A DNA stretch of 14,911 nt from Candidatus Izemoplasmatales bacterium (lineage in GTDB: Bacteria; Bacillota_I; Bacilli_A; Izemoplasmatales; Hujiaoplasmataceae). Under the pieces are notes generated by a model, which worked only from the letters and a program-made list of their open reading frames with translations, made no database searches and had not been told where the DNA came from. Of the stretch, positions 1 to 6,991 are shown piece by piece. Position 1 is the first letter of the stretch; each line of letters opens with the position of its first letter. The stretch covers positions 1 through 14,911 of the forward strand of contig JAQVKB010000006.1 in the NCBI GenBank assembly GCA_028694875.1. Reading direction: 5' to 3'. The position numbers and the translations under genes are program-made.

Positions 1-154
1 GTCCAGATCCCCACGTCTCATGGTATTTACCGAGACGTTCGATGACATATTGCGTTGCTTGCGGAACGATACGAATTCTCGATCCGAGATACGCGAGGAT
101 GACGACGATACCAACGACTACCAAAATCCATGCAGTTGCATTCGCTAAAAACAT
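1..154 (-). CDS. SPFH/stomatin-family membrane protein (QmcA-like), N-terminal part
   Basis: Only the first 51 codons are inside the window; the gene continues past position 1. The start is ATG at 154-152, with an AGGAGG ribosome site at 168-163. The N-terminus is a single hydrophobic segment (about residues 8-23). It is followed by the start of an SPFH domain, with IRIVPQATQYVIERLGKY at about residues 27-44, which is the classic entry motif of stomatin/QmcA/HflK-like proteins. Such proteins form large oligomeric membrane scaffolds and often work with an NfeD partner. Here nfeD lies two genes upstream in the same direction, which supports the call. The catalytic or scaffold function cannot be judged from this fragment. 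Podocin/stomatin versus QmcA subfamily is not resolved. Confidence 0.88.
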   Translation of the reverse strand, partial: MFLANATAWILVVVGIVVILAYLGSRIRIVPQATQYVIERLGKYHETWGSG

Positions 155-190
155 TGATGTTGCCTCCTTATATTTTTATTTGATCGATTT

Positions 191-907
191 TTATTCTGTA
201 AGCACTTGTTTGGGCGGATTGGGACGGTAGGTCTGGATACGTTCCGCCGTACCGGCGTTCACAACCCGAATTTTGAGGATCATATCGCGAAGCGTTCCGT
301 TTTGACGACGTCCATTGATGAGGAGCGCGTCGACCATCAACCCGATGGCGGCGACCATGAGGCCGAGTCCTAAGTTGACAATCATGAGAAACAGCGGAAC
401 GAATGCTTTTAATACCACATCGTGTAACAATATCGAAACCGGATTGACAGCCCCCGCGAGTTCTACGCCAAGCATTCTGCGACCCACTGTTTTTCCTCCC
501 ATGGCCAGTGTGTAGATGCCAGTGAGTAAGAGGTATCCAATGACGAAGAAGTAGACGCTATTCAGAATATATTTTAAAACAGGGGTATTGAATGGGGCAA
601 TGTCGAGCTGGTTTTGGGCGTTCAACCGATCGACGATGGATGTATAATCTGCCAGCGCTTGCGCTTGGAGATCTTCGTCTTCTCCCGCGAGTGTCAGCGC
701 AACATTGTAATCTTCTTTGGCATTGGCGAGATCGGTGTTATACGCTTCGACCACTTCTTGGTAGTTTTGATAGACAATCGCAAAATTCGGAATCTGGTTT
801 TGGATCACTCGTTGACCGAGGAGCAGGTAACTCCCTGCGACGACGGTTATCACCAAGACGATATCGAGAAGCGTGGAGAACGCTCGTTTGAAGAAACCTG
901 CGTTCAT
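191..907 (-). CDS. RDD-family membrane protein with an extracytoplasmic helical insert
   Basis: This 238-aa protein carries the three marks of the RDD family: an Arg/Asp pair in the first helix (R8 and D15), a GGKTVGRRMLGVEL segment at about residues 137-150 after the second and third helices, and a late TLRDMI...RVVN stretch at about 205-217. Predicted membrane segments are about 11-31, 112-134 and 160-195. Between helix 1 and helix 2 lies a charged, probably coiled helical stretch (about 45-100) that is longer than in typical RDD proteins. RDD proteins have varied or unknown roles; some are linked to ion transport. Its ATG overlaps the nfeD stop by four bases (ATGA), so translation is coupled. 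The next gene down is the SPFH gene, 36 bases away. Family assignment is good; function is unknown. Confidence 0.8.
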   Translation of the reverse strand: MNAGFFKRAFSTLLDIVLVITVVAGSYLLLGQRVIQNQIPNFAIVYQNYQEVVEAYNTDLANAKEDYNVALTLAGEDEDLQAQALADYTSIVDRLNAQNQLDIAPFNTPVLKYILNSVYFFVIGYLLLTGIYTLAMGGKTVGRRMLGVELAGAVNPVSILLHDVVLKAFVPLFLMIVNLGLGLMVAAIGLMVDALLINGRRQNGTLRDMILKIRVVNAGTAERIQTYRPNPPKQVLTE

Positions 908-1353
908 TCTGCCTTTTTGACGACGAGTTTCACACCGTCGATGGCGAGAACTTCGACTTTATCGTTGAGTTTGATGTCCTCGTTGGAAATGGCGGTCCAG
1001 ATCTTGCCCTCGATCTTGACTTCACCGCGATCGCCAGCTTTGAATGCGGTCGTGCAGACGGCAATCTTACCGACGAGTTTATCGGAGTTGGTTTTGATGT
1101 CGTTCTTTTGTAAGTAGCCTTTGAGTGCAGGGCGAATTTCAAACAAGAGAAACGCGGATACCACGAGGAACGCGGCGACTTGTGCCACAATCGCATTGGG
1201 CCAAATCAGGGCGATGATGAAGCTTACGAAGGCACCAGCAGCGAACCAAACGCTGGTGAGCGCCATCGTCGACGCTTCGAGAATCGCGGCGAGGATGAAT
1301 ACAGCGAACCACAGTAATAACATGGTGTTGGCTACGGAAACATCTAAGAACAT
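904..1353 (-). CDS. NfeD-family membrane protein (short form)
   Basis: This 149-aa protein has three predicted membrane helices (about 10-27, 33-52, 55-72) followed by a soluble C-terminal domain (about 90-147). That domain has the NfeD OB-fold pattern: LVGKIAVCTTAF, then GEVKIEGKIWTAIS, then VEVLAIDGVKLVVKK. It lacks the ClpP-like protease domain of long NfeD proteins. Short NfeD proteins partner with SPFH/stomatin scaffolds (for example the QmcA/YbbK pair), and an SPFH gene lies downstream in this operon. The ATG at 1353-1351 sits four bases after the end of the upstream gene, whose last codons supply a GAGGTG ribosome site. The stop is TGA and overlaps the RDD start. The family is secure; the physiological role in this organism is inferred from the partner. 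Confidence 0.88.
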   Translation of the reverse strand: MFLDVSVANTMLLLWFAVFILAAILEASTMALTSVWFAAGAFVSFIIALIWPNAIVAQVAAFLVVSAFLLFEIRPALKGYLQKNDIKTNSDKLVGKIAVCTTAFKAGDRGEVKIEGKIWTAISNEDIKLNDKVEVLAIDGVKLVVKKAE

Positions 1354-1356
1354 GGG

Positions 1357-1740
1357 TTACACCTCTTTTTCTTTGAGATCAATGATGAGGGCGCCATCTT
1401 TGTGATTCCATTCGGCTCTGAATTTATAAGCTGGTTGCAGCTGAAAATTCAGACCAACGGCATCGGCGACTTCCTTCATAAATAATTTGTTGCTGACCCG
1501 AGAGTAACTCGAGCGGACGGTGATATTGTGTTGCTGTTCTTCCGGGACATACCCCATCCCCGCTTCCTCTTTGGTAATCGGCTTGATGGCGATGAGCTTG
1601 CGTTCGGGATCGAACCCAAGCAGAACCGCATAAGCGTGTTCAAAGTAATTGGTCGCGGACTTGTTGAGTGTGATGTTCGCATCGGAGAGCGTCGCAAGAT
1701 CATCGAGGGGCTTTTTGGAAGCCCAAACGAAATTTGTCAT
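1357..1740 (-). CDS. Conserved-looking hypothetical protein, first gene of the SPFH/NfeD operon
   Basis: I do not recognise this 127-aa protein. It has no signal peptide and no membrane helix, so it is probably cytoplasmic. It is rich in short beta-prone stretches: ANITLNKSATNYF (about 21-33), AYAVLLGFDPERKLIAIKPI (about 36-55), and a C-terminal ALIIDLKEKEV. The middle contains VRSSYSRVSNKLFMKEVADAVG (about 75-96), which may be a helix. The start is ATG at 1740-1738 with a GGAGG site seven bases upstream. It is the promoter-proximal gene, and nfeD starts four bases after it, so it is co-transcribed with a membrane-scaffold pair. Codon use matches the neighbours. A small regulatory or adaptor role is possible but there is no direct sign of one. 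Confidence 0.75.
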   Translation of the reverse strand: MTNFVWASKKPLDDLATLSDANITLNKSATNYFEHAYAVLLGFDPERKLIAIKPITKEEAGMGYVPEEQQHNITVRSSYSRVSNKLFMKEVADAVGLNFQLQPAYKFRAEWNHKDGALIIDLKEKEV

Positions 1741-1781
1741 AACTCAACCTCCATAATATTCCATTTTCTAAATCCAGCATA

Positions 1782-1810
1782 ATTATATCATCTTCTTTTT
1801 GATAATGCAA
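1782..1810 (-). promoter_or_regulatory. SigA-type promoter of the four-gene minus-strand operon
   Basis: On the minus strand, a perfect TATAAT lies at 1787-1782. It is preceded by TGA, giving an extended -10 (TGATATAAT). Exactly 17 bases upstream is TTGCAT (1810-1805), a partial -35. The box lies 41 bases before the ATG of the 127-aa gene. It faces away from the ttcA promoter in the same 166-base gap. Confidence 0.7.
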
Positions 1811-1854
1811 GAATTAATTTTGATTATTTTGAATTATCGGCAGAAGTGATGGAC

Positions 1855-1883
1855 TTTACTTTCAGGAGTTCATTGTGTATAAT
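1855..1883 (+). promoter_or_regulatory. SigA-type promoter of ttcA
   Basis: TTTACT at 1855-1860 (4 of 6 to TTGACA) and a perfect TATAAT at 1878-1883 are separated by 17 bases. The box lies 23 bases before the TTG start of ttcA, so the leader is short. No operator-like repeat was noted. Confidence 0.7.
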
Positions 1884-1906
1884 GAGGATGCATTTGAGGT
1901 GATATT

Positions 1907-2743
1907 TTGCGCGAATTTTCGGAAGCGGAACGCATTGAGCGTTCCTTAACAAAAACCTACAAAGGACCGATCTTTTCGAAGTTTCTTCAAGCAATCGATC
2001 AATACCGCTTGGTGGAAGATGGCGACAAGATTTGCGTCGCCTTATCGGGTGGAAAAGATTCCTTGGTGATGGCGAAATTATTTCAAATATGGCAAAGAGC
2101 ATCGCAAGTTCGATTTGATTTGGTTTTCTTGACGATGGATCCAGGGTTTTTGGAAGATCACCTTGAAAAGCATTTGGACAACTGCAAGCGGCTTGCGATC
2201 GATGTGGTGGTCAAGCCTTCGAAGATCTTTTCCGTCGCCGAGGGGATGTCTCCCGAGAGCCCTTGTTTCCTATGCGCACGTATGCGTAGGGGGTTCCTTT
2301 ATAAAACCGCGAAAGAAATGGGTTGTAATAAACTCGCGCTCGGACACCATTTCGATGATGTCGTCGAAACCACGCTCATGAACATGTTTTATGCGGGGCA
2401 ATTCAAGACGATGATGCCCAAAGCCAAGTCAGAAAACTATGAAGGGATTGAGCTGATTCGACCGTTGTATATGGTGAAAGAAGCAGATATCCTTCGGTTT
2501 ACCAAGTCGAATCATATTGAAACGATGAATTGTGGTTGTAAGATTGCGTCATGTCAACTCGATTCCAAACGACGAGAGATGAAGCATTTGGTTGAAGCGA
2601 TGCGGAAGAAATATGTCAATACCGATATCAATCTCTTTCGCGCCGCAGAGAATGTGAATCTAAACGGAGTTTTGGGCTATTACGATGATGATTCACGCGT
2701 ATCCTTTATGGACCGCTATGATCAGAATACCCAAGAAGTGTGA
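1907..2743 (+). CDS. ttcA: tRNA 2-thiocytidine synthetase TtcA-family protein
   Basis: This 278-aa PP-loop ATPase has SGGKDS at residues 47-52 for ATP binding. A CFLC pair (C120, C123) and later cysteines in NCGCKIASC (C209, C211, C216) provide the cysteines expected in TtcA-type thiolases; the CxxC plus one more would bind a 4Fe-4S cluster. GHHFDDVVET (146-155) is the conserved segment following the second cysteine pair. The enzyme would adenylate a tRNA base (C32 in E. coli) and insert sulfur. The start is TTG at 1907, with AGGTGAT just upstream (1897-1903). No ATG nearby fits the family N-terminus, so TTG is preferred. It ends with tandem stops TGA TAG. It is a single-gene unit with its own promoter and terminator. 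The exact tRNA target in this organism is inferred from the family. Confidence 0.88.
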   Translation: MREFSEAERIERSLTKTYKGPIFSKFLQAIDQYRLVEDGDKICVALSGGKDSLVMAKLFQIWQRASQVRFDLVFLTMDPGFLEDHLEKHLDNCKRLAIDVVVKPSKIFSVAEGMSPESPCFLCARMRRGFLYKTAKEMGCNKLALGHHFDDVVETTLMNMFYAGQFKTMMPKAKSENYEGIELIRPLYMVKEADILRFTKSNHIETMNCGCKIASCQLDSKRREMKHLVEAMRKKYVNTDINLFRAAENVNLNGVLGYYDDDSRVSFMDRYDQNTQEV

Positions 2744-2757
2744 TAGGAAAATGATGA

Positions 2758-2794
2758 AGGCACGACGAATGATGACGTCGTGCCTATTCTTTTT
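2758..2794 (+). terminator. Intrinsic terminator of ttcA
   Basis: AGGCACGACG (2758-2767) pairs perfectly with CGTCGTGCCT (2776-2785) around an eight-base loop, followed by TTCTTTTT (2787-2794). It lies 15 bases after the ttcA stop. On the opposite strand the stem is followed by only a poor T-tract, so it may stop mnmE transcripts only weakly. Confidence 0.92.
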
Positions 2795-2799
2795 ATCAA

Positions 2800-2815
2800 C
2801 GTTTCACGTGAAACA
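2800..2815. other. parS: parS-like chromosome partition site
   Basis: The sequence CGTTTCACGTGAAACA matches the bacterial ParB/Spo0J binding consensus TGTTNCACGTGAAACA at 15 of 16 positions; only the first base differs. Its core, GTTTCACGTGAAAC, is a perfect 14-bp palindrome (2801-2814). It lies in the 74-base gap between the convergent ttcA and mnmE genes, two bases from the mnmE stop codon. In Bacillota, parS sites cluster near the replication origin and mnmE is often an origin-region gene, so site and context agree. No parA or parB gene is in the window. A chance palindrome is unlikely but cannot be excluded by reading alone. Confidence 0.8.
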
Positions 2816-2817
2816 TT

Positions 2818-4167
2818 TTATTTTCCAAGACAGAATTTGGAGAATAGAGTATCAATCAAATCATCTTCCGTCGATTCACCCGTGATGGTGCCGAGAATTC
2901 CCCAAGCTTTTCGAAGGTCGATTTCTATCAAATCCACAGGTATTGAGGCCTTGGCAGTCGTTATCGCATCGAGTAGGGTTTGATGGCTTTCTTCGAGAAG
3001 TGCGATTTGACGCGCATTGGAAAACATCGCCTCGTGCTTTTCTTCCAAAGATCCATCGAAGAACATCTCCCGAATCCGATGTTCAATTTGATCCAGTCCG
3101 GTATTTTCTTTGGCGGAAATTGGGATGAAGACTTCGCCTTGGAGGTCGATTACTTTCCCTAAATCCATTTTGTTTCCAATGAGTATTCGATGTTTGTCTT
3201 TGGTGAGTTCGAGCAAAGCCTTGTCTTGTTCATCCAAGGGTTGGCTTTGATCAAACACCAGCAGCACGAGTTCCGCTTGTTCGATTGCTTTTTTGGAACG
3301 CTCAATCCCTATTTTTTCGACCAAGTCTTCGGTTTGTCGAATGCCTGCGGTATCGACCAAACGAATCAGAATTCCATGAAGATCGAGTTCCGCTTCAATC
3401 AAATCCCTGGTTGTGCCAGAGACTTCGGTGACAATCGCGCGCTCCTCTTTGAGCAGCGAATTCAGTAACGATGATTTCCCGACATTCGGACGACCGACAA
3501 TCGCGGTCGACAACCCATTCTTGATTCTCGCCCCCGCTTTCGAAGCGTGGACGATTTGATGCATTCTTTCTTCCAAAAGTTGCATTCTTGGAAGCAAGAT
3601 TTCCGTCGTTAACATTTCGACATCATCATACTCTGGATAATCAATATTGACTTCAATTGTCGCAATAATCGATAACAAATCATCTTGCATTCCACGAACC
3701 AATTCTTTGATGCCACCACGCAGCGATGCATTCGCCAAGCGAAGTTGATCTTTGGTTTTGGCCACAATCATATCCATAATGCTTTCGGCTTGGGTCAAAT
3801 CAATTCTGCCGTGCAAAAAAGCACGCCTTGAGAACTCACCACGTTCCGCCATTCTGGCGCCTTCGCGGAGTAACAACTTGACGATTTCCATGGCAATGAA
3901 AGACCCACCATGGCATTGAATCTCTACCGTATCTTCGGTCGTAAACGAACGCGGGCTTCGGAAGATCGAGACCATCACTTCATCGATGGTTTCCTCGTGA
4001 TCCACGATATGCCCATAAAGAACTGTATGCGTAAAAGCGTCCTGAATACGAGGACCTTTCCATACTTTGGAGACGATATCAAAACTACCTTCTCCGGAGA
4101 TTCGAACGATGTTCACAGCGCTTTCGCCAAGTTTGGTCGAGATTCCGACAATGGGTTCAAAGATCAT
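2818..4167 (-). CDS. mnmE: tRNA uridine-5-carboxymethylaminomethyl modification GTPase MnmE
   Basis: MnmE works with MnmG to build the cmnm5 group on U34 of certain tRNAs. With the chosen start the protein is 449 aa, close to the usual 450-460. The N-terminal formyl-THF-binding domain begins PIVGISTKLGESAVNIVRISG (residues 5-25). The GTPase domain has GRPNVGKS (G1, 225-232), GTTRD (G2, 251-255), DTAG (G3, 272-275) and NKMD (G4, 332-335). The protein ends in CLGK, the conserved C-terminal motif with catalytic C446. The start is ATG at 4167-4165 with GGTGAT five bases upstream. The open frame extends 28 codons further to 4251, but that part lacks family similarity and overlaps the divergent gene. 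A possible -10, TATGAT, lies at 4194-4189 on the minus strand. mnmG, its usual neighbour, is not beside it. Confidence 0.96.
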   Translation of the reverse strand: MIFEPIVGISTKLGESAVNIVRISGEGSFDIVSKVWKGPRIQDAFTHTVLYGHIVDHEETIDEVMVSIFRSPRSFTTEDTVEIQCHGGSFIAMEIVKLLLREGARMAERGEFSRRAFLHGRIDLTQAESIMDMIVAKTKDQLRLANASLRGGIKELVRGMQDDLLSIIATIEVNIDYPEYDDVEMLTTEILLPRMQLLEERMHQIVHASKAGARIKNGLSTAIVGRPNVGKSSLLNSLLKEERAIVTEVSGTTRDLIEAELDLHGILIRLVDTAGIRQTEDLVEKIGIERSKKAIEQAELVLLVFDQSQPLDEQDKALLELTKDKHRILIGNKMDLGKVIDLQGEVFIPISAKENTGLDQIEHRIREMFFDGSLEEKHEAMFSNARQIALLEESHQTLLDAITTAKASIPVDLIEIDLRKAWGILGTITGESTEDDLIDTLFSKFCLGK

Positions 4168-4186
4168 GGATATCACCGTAAATAGT

Positions 4187-4217
4187 TTATCATAATCAAG
4201 GTCTTTTATTGTATAAT
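4187..4217 (+). promoter_or_regulatory. Promoter of the 164-aa membrane protein gene
   Basis: A perfect TATAAT lies at 4212-4217, 20 bases before the chosen ATG. The best -35 is TTATCA at 4187-4192 with a long 19-base spacer, so the -35 is weak. The -10 overlaps the region where the divergent mnmE promoter would have its -35, so the two promoters may compete. Confidence 0.5.
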
Positions 4218-4237
4218 GTTTTCGAGAGGTGACACCC

Positions 4238-4732
4238 ATGAGACAATACAAAAAACCTTTGAAATACTATCTTGGTATCTTCGCCCTGCTTTCAATCATC
4301 GTGCTGGGCTATTCGATTTACTTGATTGCGACGACAGAAGCCCAAGTCGCGGACTTGTTGGTGCTATGGACAATTCCGGTATTCTTTGCGCTCATCTATT
4401 ATGGTGGCGACACGTTAATTCAAAAGATTGCGGATCGAAAGAAGAAAGTCGATTATGAAGGCATCTTCTTAAAAGAGGTCGCCGACAAGATGTCCGCGAC
4501 CAAATCCTTTTTGATTGAAGATTACCGTCGGCTTCAACATCATGAACGTTTCCAAGAAGCGATGAAAGCCGTCTATAAAGTCTTACAAGATGGTAACGAT
4601 GAATCTGGAAATCTCGACCGATTGGAAAAGAAGTTCCGATCGGGTTCCGTCGAAGAACGAGCGCTTGGTATCGCCATTGATTTGGTTCGCGAAAAAAACA
4701 ATGCAAAAGCGTCACAGCCCGAAGAAAAATAG
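4238..4732 (+). CDS. Two-helix membrane protein of unknown function
   Basis: This 164-aa protein is not recognised. Two predicted membrane helices (about 10-30 and 38-57) with a short loop form a hairpin. A charged cytoplasmic C-terminal region (about 64-164) follows, likely mostly helical, with several Lys/Arg and Glu clusters and a segment EDYRRLQHHERFQEAMKAV at about 94-112. By the positive-inside rule the N-terminus and the long tail are cytoplasmic. The start chosen is ATG at 4238, seven or so bases after GAGAGGTGAC; a GTG at 4229 lies inside that ribosome site and is unlikely. The gene is divergent from mnmE and lies 83 bases upstream of dnaX in the same direction. dnaX appears to have its own -10, so the two need not share a transcript. 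Confidence 0.75.
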   Translation: MRQYKKPLKYYLGIFALLSIIVLGYSIYLIATTEAQVADLLVLWTIPVFFALIYYGGDTLIQKIADRKKKVDYEGIFLKEVADKMSATKSFLIEDYRRLQHHERFQEAMKAVYKVLQDGNDESGNLDRLEKKFRSGSVEERALGIAIDLVREKNNAKASQPEEK

Positions 4733-4744
4733 ATCAGAATCGAG

Positions 4745-4779
4745 TATAATAGAAGCAAGTGAGAAGAACCTTCTCTTGC
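4745..4779 (+). promoter_or_regulatory. Candidate dnaX promoter -10 and leader stem-loop
   Basis: A perfect TATAAT lies at 4745-4750, but no convincing -35 is present. Just after it, GCAAG (4755-4759) and AGAAG (4762-4766) pair with CTTCT (4770-4774) and CTTGC (4775-4779), leaving a two-base bulge and a three-base loop. Transcription would start at about 4757, within or next to this stem. There is no T-tract, so it is not a terminator. B. subtilis has the SRP RNA gene upstream of dnaX, but this 83-base gap is too short for one and lacks its conserved core. Confidence 0.4.
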
Positions 4780-4815
4780 ACAAAGTCCAATTTGGAAATG
4801 GCAGAAAGGCGATGA

Positions 4816-6669
4816 ATGATGAGTTACCGTGCCCTGTATCGTACCTATCGCCCGAAAGACTTTCATGAAGTCGCGGGTCAGAAACATATTACCATTACCC
4901 TCCAAAACGCGCTAAAAACGGGTAAAATTCAGCATGCCTATTTGTTCAGTGGTCCTCGCGGAACTGGGAAAACTTCAATCGCGAAAATCTTCGCGAAAGC
5001 AGTCAACTGCGTCCATGCGCCGATTGACAATCCATGCAATGTTTGCGAAGCTTGCCAAGGCATTCAAGATGGCTCGATCAGCGATGTCATCGAAATCGAC
5101 GCCGCGTCCAACAATGGGGTCGACGAGATCCGTGAAATCCGTGATAAGGTCAAATATCTTCCTGGTTATGTGAAGTATAAAGTCTATATCATCGATGAAG
5201 TCCATATGTTGTCCACGGGGGCTTTTAACGCGCTGTTGAAGACATTAGAAGAACCACCATCGCATGTGATTTTTATCCTCTGTACGACGGAACCGCAAAA
5301 GATTCCTTTGACGATTCATTCGCGTTGCCAACGCTTTGATTTCAAGGCGATTACGCCGAGAGACATCGTCGGAAAACTTCGCGAGATCGTCGCACAAGAA
5401 GAAATCTTGATTGACGAAGATGCCCTCGAACAAATCGCGATTTATGCGGAAGGTGGATTGCGTGATGCGATCGGTCTCTTGGACCAAGCCCACGCCTACG
5501 CGCCCGAACACATCGGCGTTGAGGACGTCAATCAAATCTGTGGCGCCGTTTCGTATGAACGTCAAATGGACATCATCGAAGCCATCCTCGAAATGAATTC
5601 GACAAAGGCGATTACCGCGATGAACGAACTCATCGTGGAAGGCAAAGAAATCCAAAAGATTACGGCCAATTTGATGGAATTCTTGCGCGATGTGTTGATG
5701 ATGAAAAACGTCGGCGCGACCGAAGAAGCACATAGTTTGTTTTACAACGAACGCTTTTTATCGCTGGTCAAAGCGTTAAGTAATCAACGCGTTTTCTATT
5801 ACATGGATATTCTCAATAAAACCCAAAACGACATCAAATGGGCGAACAATCCGAAATTGTATCTCGAACTGGCGTTTATCAAGATGACGGATGTGGAACT
5901 GAACAGCGAAGCGCGTTGGCTTCAAACGATTGATCAACTTGAGCAACGCGTCTCCGAGCTTGAAAAACGAGAACCTGTCGTTGTCGAAAAACAAACGATT
6001 CTTGAAGTCGTCGAAGAGAAAAAAGAAACCCCTTCTTTGGATGAAGAAGTGCTTGAAAGCGTTCAAGCGACCACAGAACCCGAAGAAGATCAACCTTCTC
6101 TCTTTGGCCCCGAAGAAACCAAAGAAGAAGTCCCAACCGGTGAAATTGAAATCTGTGAAGATATCACCAATACCTACAAGATTGAGTTCGTCGAAGAAGT
6201 TCTCAATAATGGAGATAGAGAAGATAAAATTTATTTAATGGATCGTTGGCGTCAACTCACGAGATCGAATCCCAATGGGTTATACAACCAATTTGCAATC
6301 ATTTTGGAAACGGCAACACTCGTCGCCAGTTCCAAAGATAAGATCATTGTGACGTTCTCCAGCGCCGGTCCTTGTAACCGATTGATGCGTCCTTCCAGCA
6401 GACCGATCATCCAAGATGTCTTGCAGCGAGCCTTTGGGCGCGAAATGGATTTCATTGCGCTTCCCGATACCGTGTTTGCGGACATCGCCGAAGAGTTTGC
6501 GACGCTTTGGCGTCAAGGCAAACGCCGCATCAAACTCTCCCCGATTGTATGCGATGATTTGCATGACATGTCGGCTGAAGAAGTGCAAGAAGAAAAAGTC
6601 GAAACCGAAAAGAAAGTTGTCAGCGATGCCGTCAATTTGTTTGGCGATATCGTCACGTTGAAAAAATAA
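4816..6669 (+). CDS. dnaX: DNA polymerase III subunit gamma/tau (clamp loader)
   Basis: DnaX is the ATPase that loads the sliding clamp and, through its tau tail, links polymerase cores at the fork. This 617-aa protein starts SYRALYRTYRP, the family N-terminus. Walker A is GPRGTGKTS (46-54). Zinc cysteines are C65, C74, C77 and C80. Walker B is YIIDEVHML (124-132). Sensor 1 lies in CTTEPQKIPLTIHSRCQRF (156-174), which includes the SRC arginine finger. A Glu-rich linker (about 390-460) leads to a C-terminal tau-like domain (about 470-617). Two ATGs are adjacent (4816 and 4819); MSYRALYR from 4819 resembles the family more, and either fits the AAAGG site. Length fits full tau; I see no in-phase slippery heptamer for making gamma. 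The stop overlaps the ybaB ribosome site. Confidence 0.96.
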   Translation: MMSYRALYRTYRPKDFHEVAGQKHITITLQNALKTGKIQHAYLFSGPRGTGKTSIAKIFAKAVNCVHAPIDNPCNVCEACQGIQDGSISDVIEIDAASNNGVDEIREIRDKVKYLPGYVKYKVYIIDEVHMLSTGAFNALLKTLEEPPSHVIFILCTTEPQKIPLTIHSRCQRFDFKAITPRDIVGKLREIVAQEEILIDEDALEQIAIYAEGGLRDAIGLLDQAHAYAPEHIGVEDVNQICGAVSYERQMDIIEAILEMNSTKAITAMNELIVEGKEIQKITANLMEFLRDVLMMKNVGATEEAHSLFYNERFLSLVKALSNQRVFYYMDILNKTQNDIKWANNPKLYLELAFIKMTDVELNSEARWLQTIDQLEQRVSELEKREPVVVEKQTILEVVEEKKETPSLDEEVLESVQATTEPEEDQPSLFGPEETKEEVPTGEIEICEDITNTYKIEFVEEVLNNGDREDKIYLMDRWRQLTRSNPNGLYNQFAIILETATLVASSKDKIIVTFSSAGPCNRLMRPSSRPIIQDVLQRAFGREMDFIALPDTVFADIAEEFATLWRQGKRRIKLSPIVCDDLHDMSAEEVQEEKVETEKKVVSDAVNLFGDIVTLKK

Positions 6670-6682
6670 GGAGGTCATTTCC

Positions 6683-6991
6683 ATGATCAATCCGCAAATG
6701 TTTAAGAAAATTCAAAAGATGCAAGAAGATCTCAAAAAAGCCCAAAACGAAATCAACAACTCGACGTTTTATGGTCAAGCCGGTGGTTCTGTGGTCAAAG
6801 TTGCGGTCAAAGGCACCAAGCAAGTGCTTTCAATTGACATCAAAAAAGAAGATGTCGATATGAATGATGTTGAAATGCTTCAAGATCTGATTGTCGTTGC
6901 GCTCAATGACGCGTTCAAACGTGTCGACCGTGAATTGGAAGAAACCGTTGGCACATTGACCCAAGGCATCAAAATGCCGGGGTTGTTCTAA
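6683..6991 (+). CDS. ybaB: YbaB/EbfC family nucleoid-associated protein
   Basis: This 102-aa protein fits the YbaB/EbfC family, small dimeric DNA-binding proteins almost always encoded between dnaX and recR. An N-terminal helix (MFKKIQKMQEDLKKAQNEI, about 6-24) leads to a beta sheet with GQAGGSVVKVAVKGTKQV (31-48), then VEMLQDLIVVALNDAFKRV (63-81) and the family ending GIKMPGLF (95-102). A strong AAGGAGGT site (6668-6675) overlaps the dnaX stop, and the ybaB stop shares one base with the recR ATG, so the three genes are co-transcribed. The role in chromosome organisation or recombination is taken from the family. Confidence 0.95.
   Translation: MINPQMFKKIQKMQEDLKKAQNEINNSTFYGQAGGSVVKVAVKGTKQVLSIDIKKEDVDMNDVEMLQDLIVVALNDAFKRVDRELEETVGTLTQGIKMPGLF

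Noticed and set aside
4168..4251. N-terminal extension of mnmE to an upstream ATG at 4251
   Set aside because: The added 28 residues do not resemble MnmE and would overlap the start of the divergent gene; the ATG at 4167 has a good ribosome site and gives the family N-terminus.
4733..4815. SRP (4.5S/scr) RNA gene upstream of dnaX, as in Bacillus
   Set aside because: The gap is only 83 bases and lacks the conserved GGAA-loop core of SRP RNA; only a short stem-loop is present.
5245..5733. Long antisense open frames inside dnaX, and similar ones within other genes
   Set aside because: They lie opposite strongly conserved genes, lack ribosome sites, and have compositions (rich in Phe, Asp, Arg) typical of shadows of coding sequence.
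6017..6025. A-rich run in dnaX that could give programmed frameshifting to make gamma
   Set aside because: The run is read as AAA AAA G in the zero frame, not as the A AAA AAG phasing used for -1 slippage. Six A bases are also short for transcriptional slippage, and no stem-loop was noted after it.
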